Positions 12,235-13,197 of a DNA stretch of 13,197 nucleotides are shown one piece after another (the first letter of the stretch is position 1; every line of letters starts with the position of its first letter). Location of the stretch: positions 1 through 13,197 of the forward strand of contig DFBD01000248.1 of assembly GCA_002367255.1 (NCBI GenBank), read 5' to 3'. The stretch is from Rhodobacterales bacterium UBA3089. Its GTDB lineage: Bacteria > Pseudomonadota > Alphaproteobacteria > Rhodobacterales > Rhodobacteraceae. The notes below the pieces were generated by a model. That model had not been told where the DNA came from. It made no database searches and was given only the letters and a program-made list of their open reading frames with translations. The position numbers and the translations under genes are program-made.

Positions 12235-13197
12235 CTACTTCCCCTTTTTGGACCGCTTAACATCCTGCGCATACCGGGTTTCCTTATGGAATTTCTTATT
12301 CCGCGCACGACTTTCGGCGATGGTTTCCACTGCCCGATCTTCTTCGCGCACCAGCTTTTGCCATCGCAAAATTCGCCCCTCATCCAAGTCACCCGCTTCA
12401 ACAGCCGCCCGGATCGCGCACCCCGGTTCACTTTCGTGCTTGCAGTCGTTGAACTTGCAGGTCAGCGCCAGATCCGAGATATCTTCAAACACCGCGTCCA
12501 CAGCATCCCGCGCGTCCATCAAACGCAGCGCACGCATACCCGGCGTATCAATCAACCAGCCGCCTGAAACCATACGATACATCGACCGAGCCGTGGTCGT
12601 ATGCACCCCCTTCGCGTCGTCTTCACGAATGCCCCGCGTCAGCAAATCCAGACCCGTCATTGTGTTGGTAATTGTCGATTTTCCAACACCCGAAGACCCA
12701 ACCAACGCCACCGTTTGCCCTTTGCCGCACCACGGCGCCAAATGCTCGACCGTATCGTCCTTCGTCGCGTCGATCAGTACAACCTGCACATTCTGCAACT
12801 CCGCCGCTTTCGCGACATATTCCGAAGGATCTTCGCACATATCCGCCTTGGTTAACACCAATACCGGCTCCACCTCGGCCTGATGCGCCAGTGCCAAATA
12901 CCGTTCCAAGCGCGCGATATTGAAATCCGCGTTACAAGACGACACGATAAACAGCGAATCAATGTTCGCCGCAATCAACTGCGCCACAGCCTCAAGCCCT
13001 GCCGACCCGCGTTTGATCAGGCTTTTGCGCTCCAGCACCCGTTCAACCTGAACGCTGCCCTTTTCGGTCAAAATCCAATCACCGACGGCCATGCCATGTT
13101 CGGCCATCATACTGTTCATGGGCACTCGTAGTTGCCCCTCGGTCCCCATGGTTTCCAGTGAATTTCGATGTACTTCTGTCACACGCAGGGGGCGTTG
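12235..13197 (-). CDS. rsgA: Ribosome small subunit-dependent GTPase RsgA, 5' end outside window
   Basis: RsgA is a circularly permuted GTPase that checks late maturation of the 30S subunit. Seen: an N-terminal OB-fold portion (VTEVHR through VERVLERKSLIKR), then AANIDSLFIV, and the GTPase motifs in the permuted order G4 LTKAD, G1 GSSGVGKST, G3 DTPGMR. The C-terminal zinc site is Cys-x4-Cys-x-His-x5-Cys (CKFNDCKHESEPGC), followed by a basic tail ending KRSKKGK. The frame stays open to the right edge (QRPLRVTEVHR), so the GTG at 13182 is probably internal; proteobacterial RsgA usually has some 25-40 more residues upstream. At least 320 residues are present. Its end faces the nitroreductase gene across 69 bp. 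Confidence 0.95.
   Translation of the reverse strand, partial: QRPLRVTEVHRNSLETMGTEGQLRVPMNSMMAEHGMAVGDWILTEKGSVQVERVLERKSLIKRGSAGLEAVAQLIAANIDSLFIVSSCNADFNIARLERYLALAHQAEVEPVLVLTKADMCEDPSEYVAKAAELQNVQVVLIDATKDDTVEHLAPWCGKGQTVALVGSSGVGKSTITNTMTGLDLLTRGIREDDAKGVHTTTARSMYRMVSGGWLIDTPGMRALRLMDARDAVDAVFEDISDLALTCKFNDCKHESEPGCAIRAAVEAGDLDEGRILRWQKLVREEDRAVETIAESRARNKKFHKETRYAQDVKRSKKGK

Overview
The window looks like a chromosomal segment of an alphaproteobacterium, most likely a member of the Rhodobacterales (roseobacter group). Three things point there: the gene order nrdR-ribD ... ribE-(unknown)-ribB-ribH-nusB, the GC-rich coding sequence (single 60-base lines in the riboflavin genes count at 60-75% G+C), and the tight start/stop overlaps. 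No tRNA, rRNA, CRISPR array, transposase or integrase was found.

Layout. (1) Positions 2-202: the 3' end of a YjbQ (UPF0047) gene, apparently carrying a 1-nt frameshift about 20 codons before its proper end. (2) 291-1868: nrdR and ribD, abutting with no gap. (3) 1855-6391, minus strand: a three-gene capsule block transcribed kpsS, then a Wza/KpsD-type outer-membrane lipoprotein, then kpsC. It builds the Kdo linker on the lipid anchor and provides the outer-membrane export channel. It sits inside the riboflavin cluster; its last gene overlaps ribD tail to tail, and its first gene diverges from ribE. (4) 6508-9786, plus strand: ribE, a conserved-looking gene of unknown function, a ribB fused to a dead cyclohydrolase II domain (RibBX type), ribH and nusB, all within a few bases of each other and probably one operon. 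(5) 9787-11475: a lower-GC accessory stretch (three sampled 60-base lines are 43-48% G+C) with a small two-gene unit of unknown function, about 390 bp of non-coding DNA rich in palindromes, and a short-chain dehydrogenase. (6) 11476-12165: a flavin nitroreductase-fold protein with the iodotyrosine deiodinase substrate-binding residues. (7) 12235 to the right edge, minus strand: rsgA, cut off by the window.

How it works together. RibD, RibB, RibH and RibE supply the pyrimidine deaminase/reductase, dihydroxybutanone phosphate, lumazine and riboflavin synthase steps. GTP cyclohydrolase II must be encoded elsewhere, because the domain fused to RibB has no cysteines. The capsule genes form a separate cell-surface module that lacks its ABC transporter here. 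The least explained parts are the unknown gene inside the riboflavin operon (7095-7652), the small bicistron (9855-10287) with the palindrome cluster after it, and the deiodinase-like flavoprotein.
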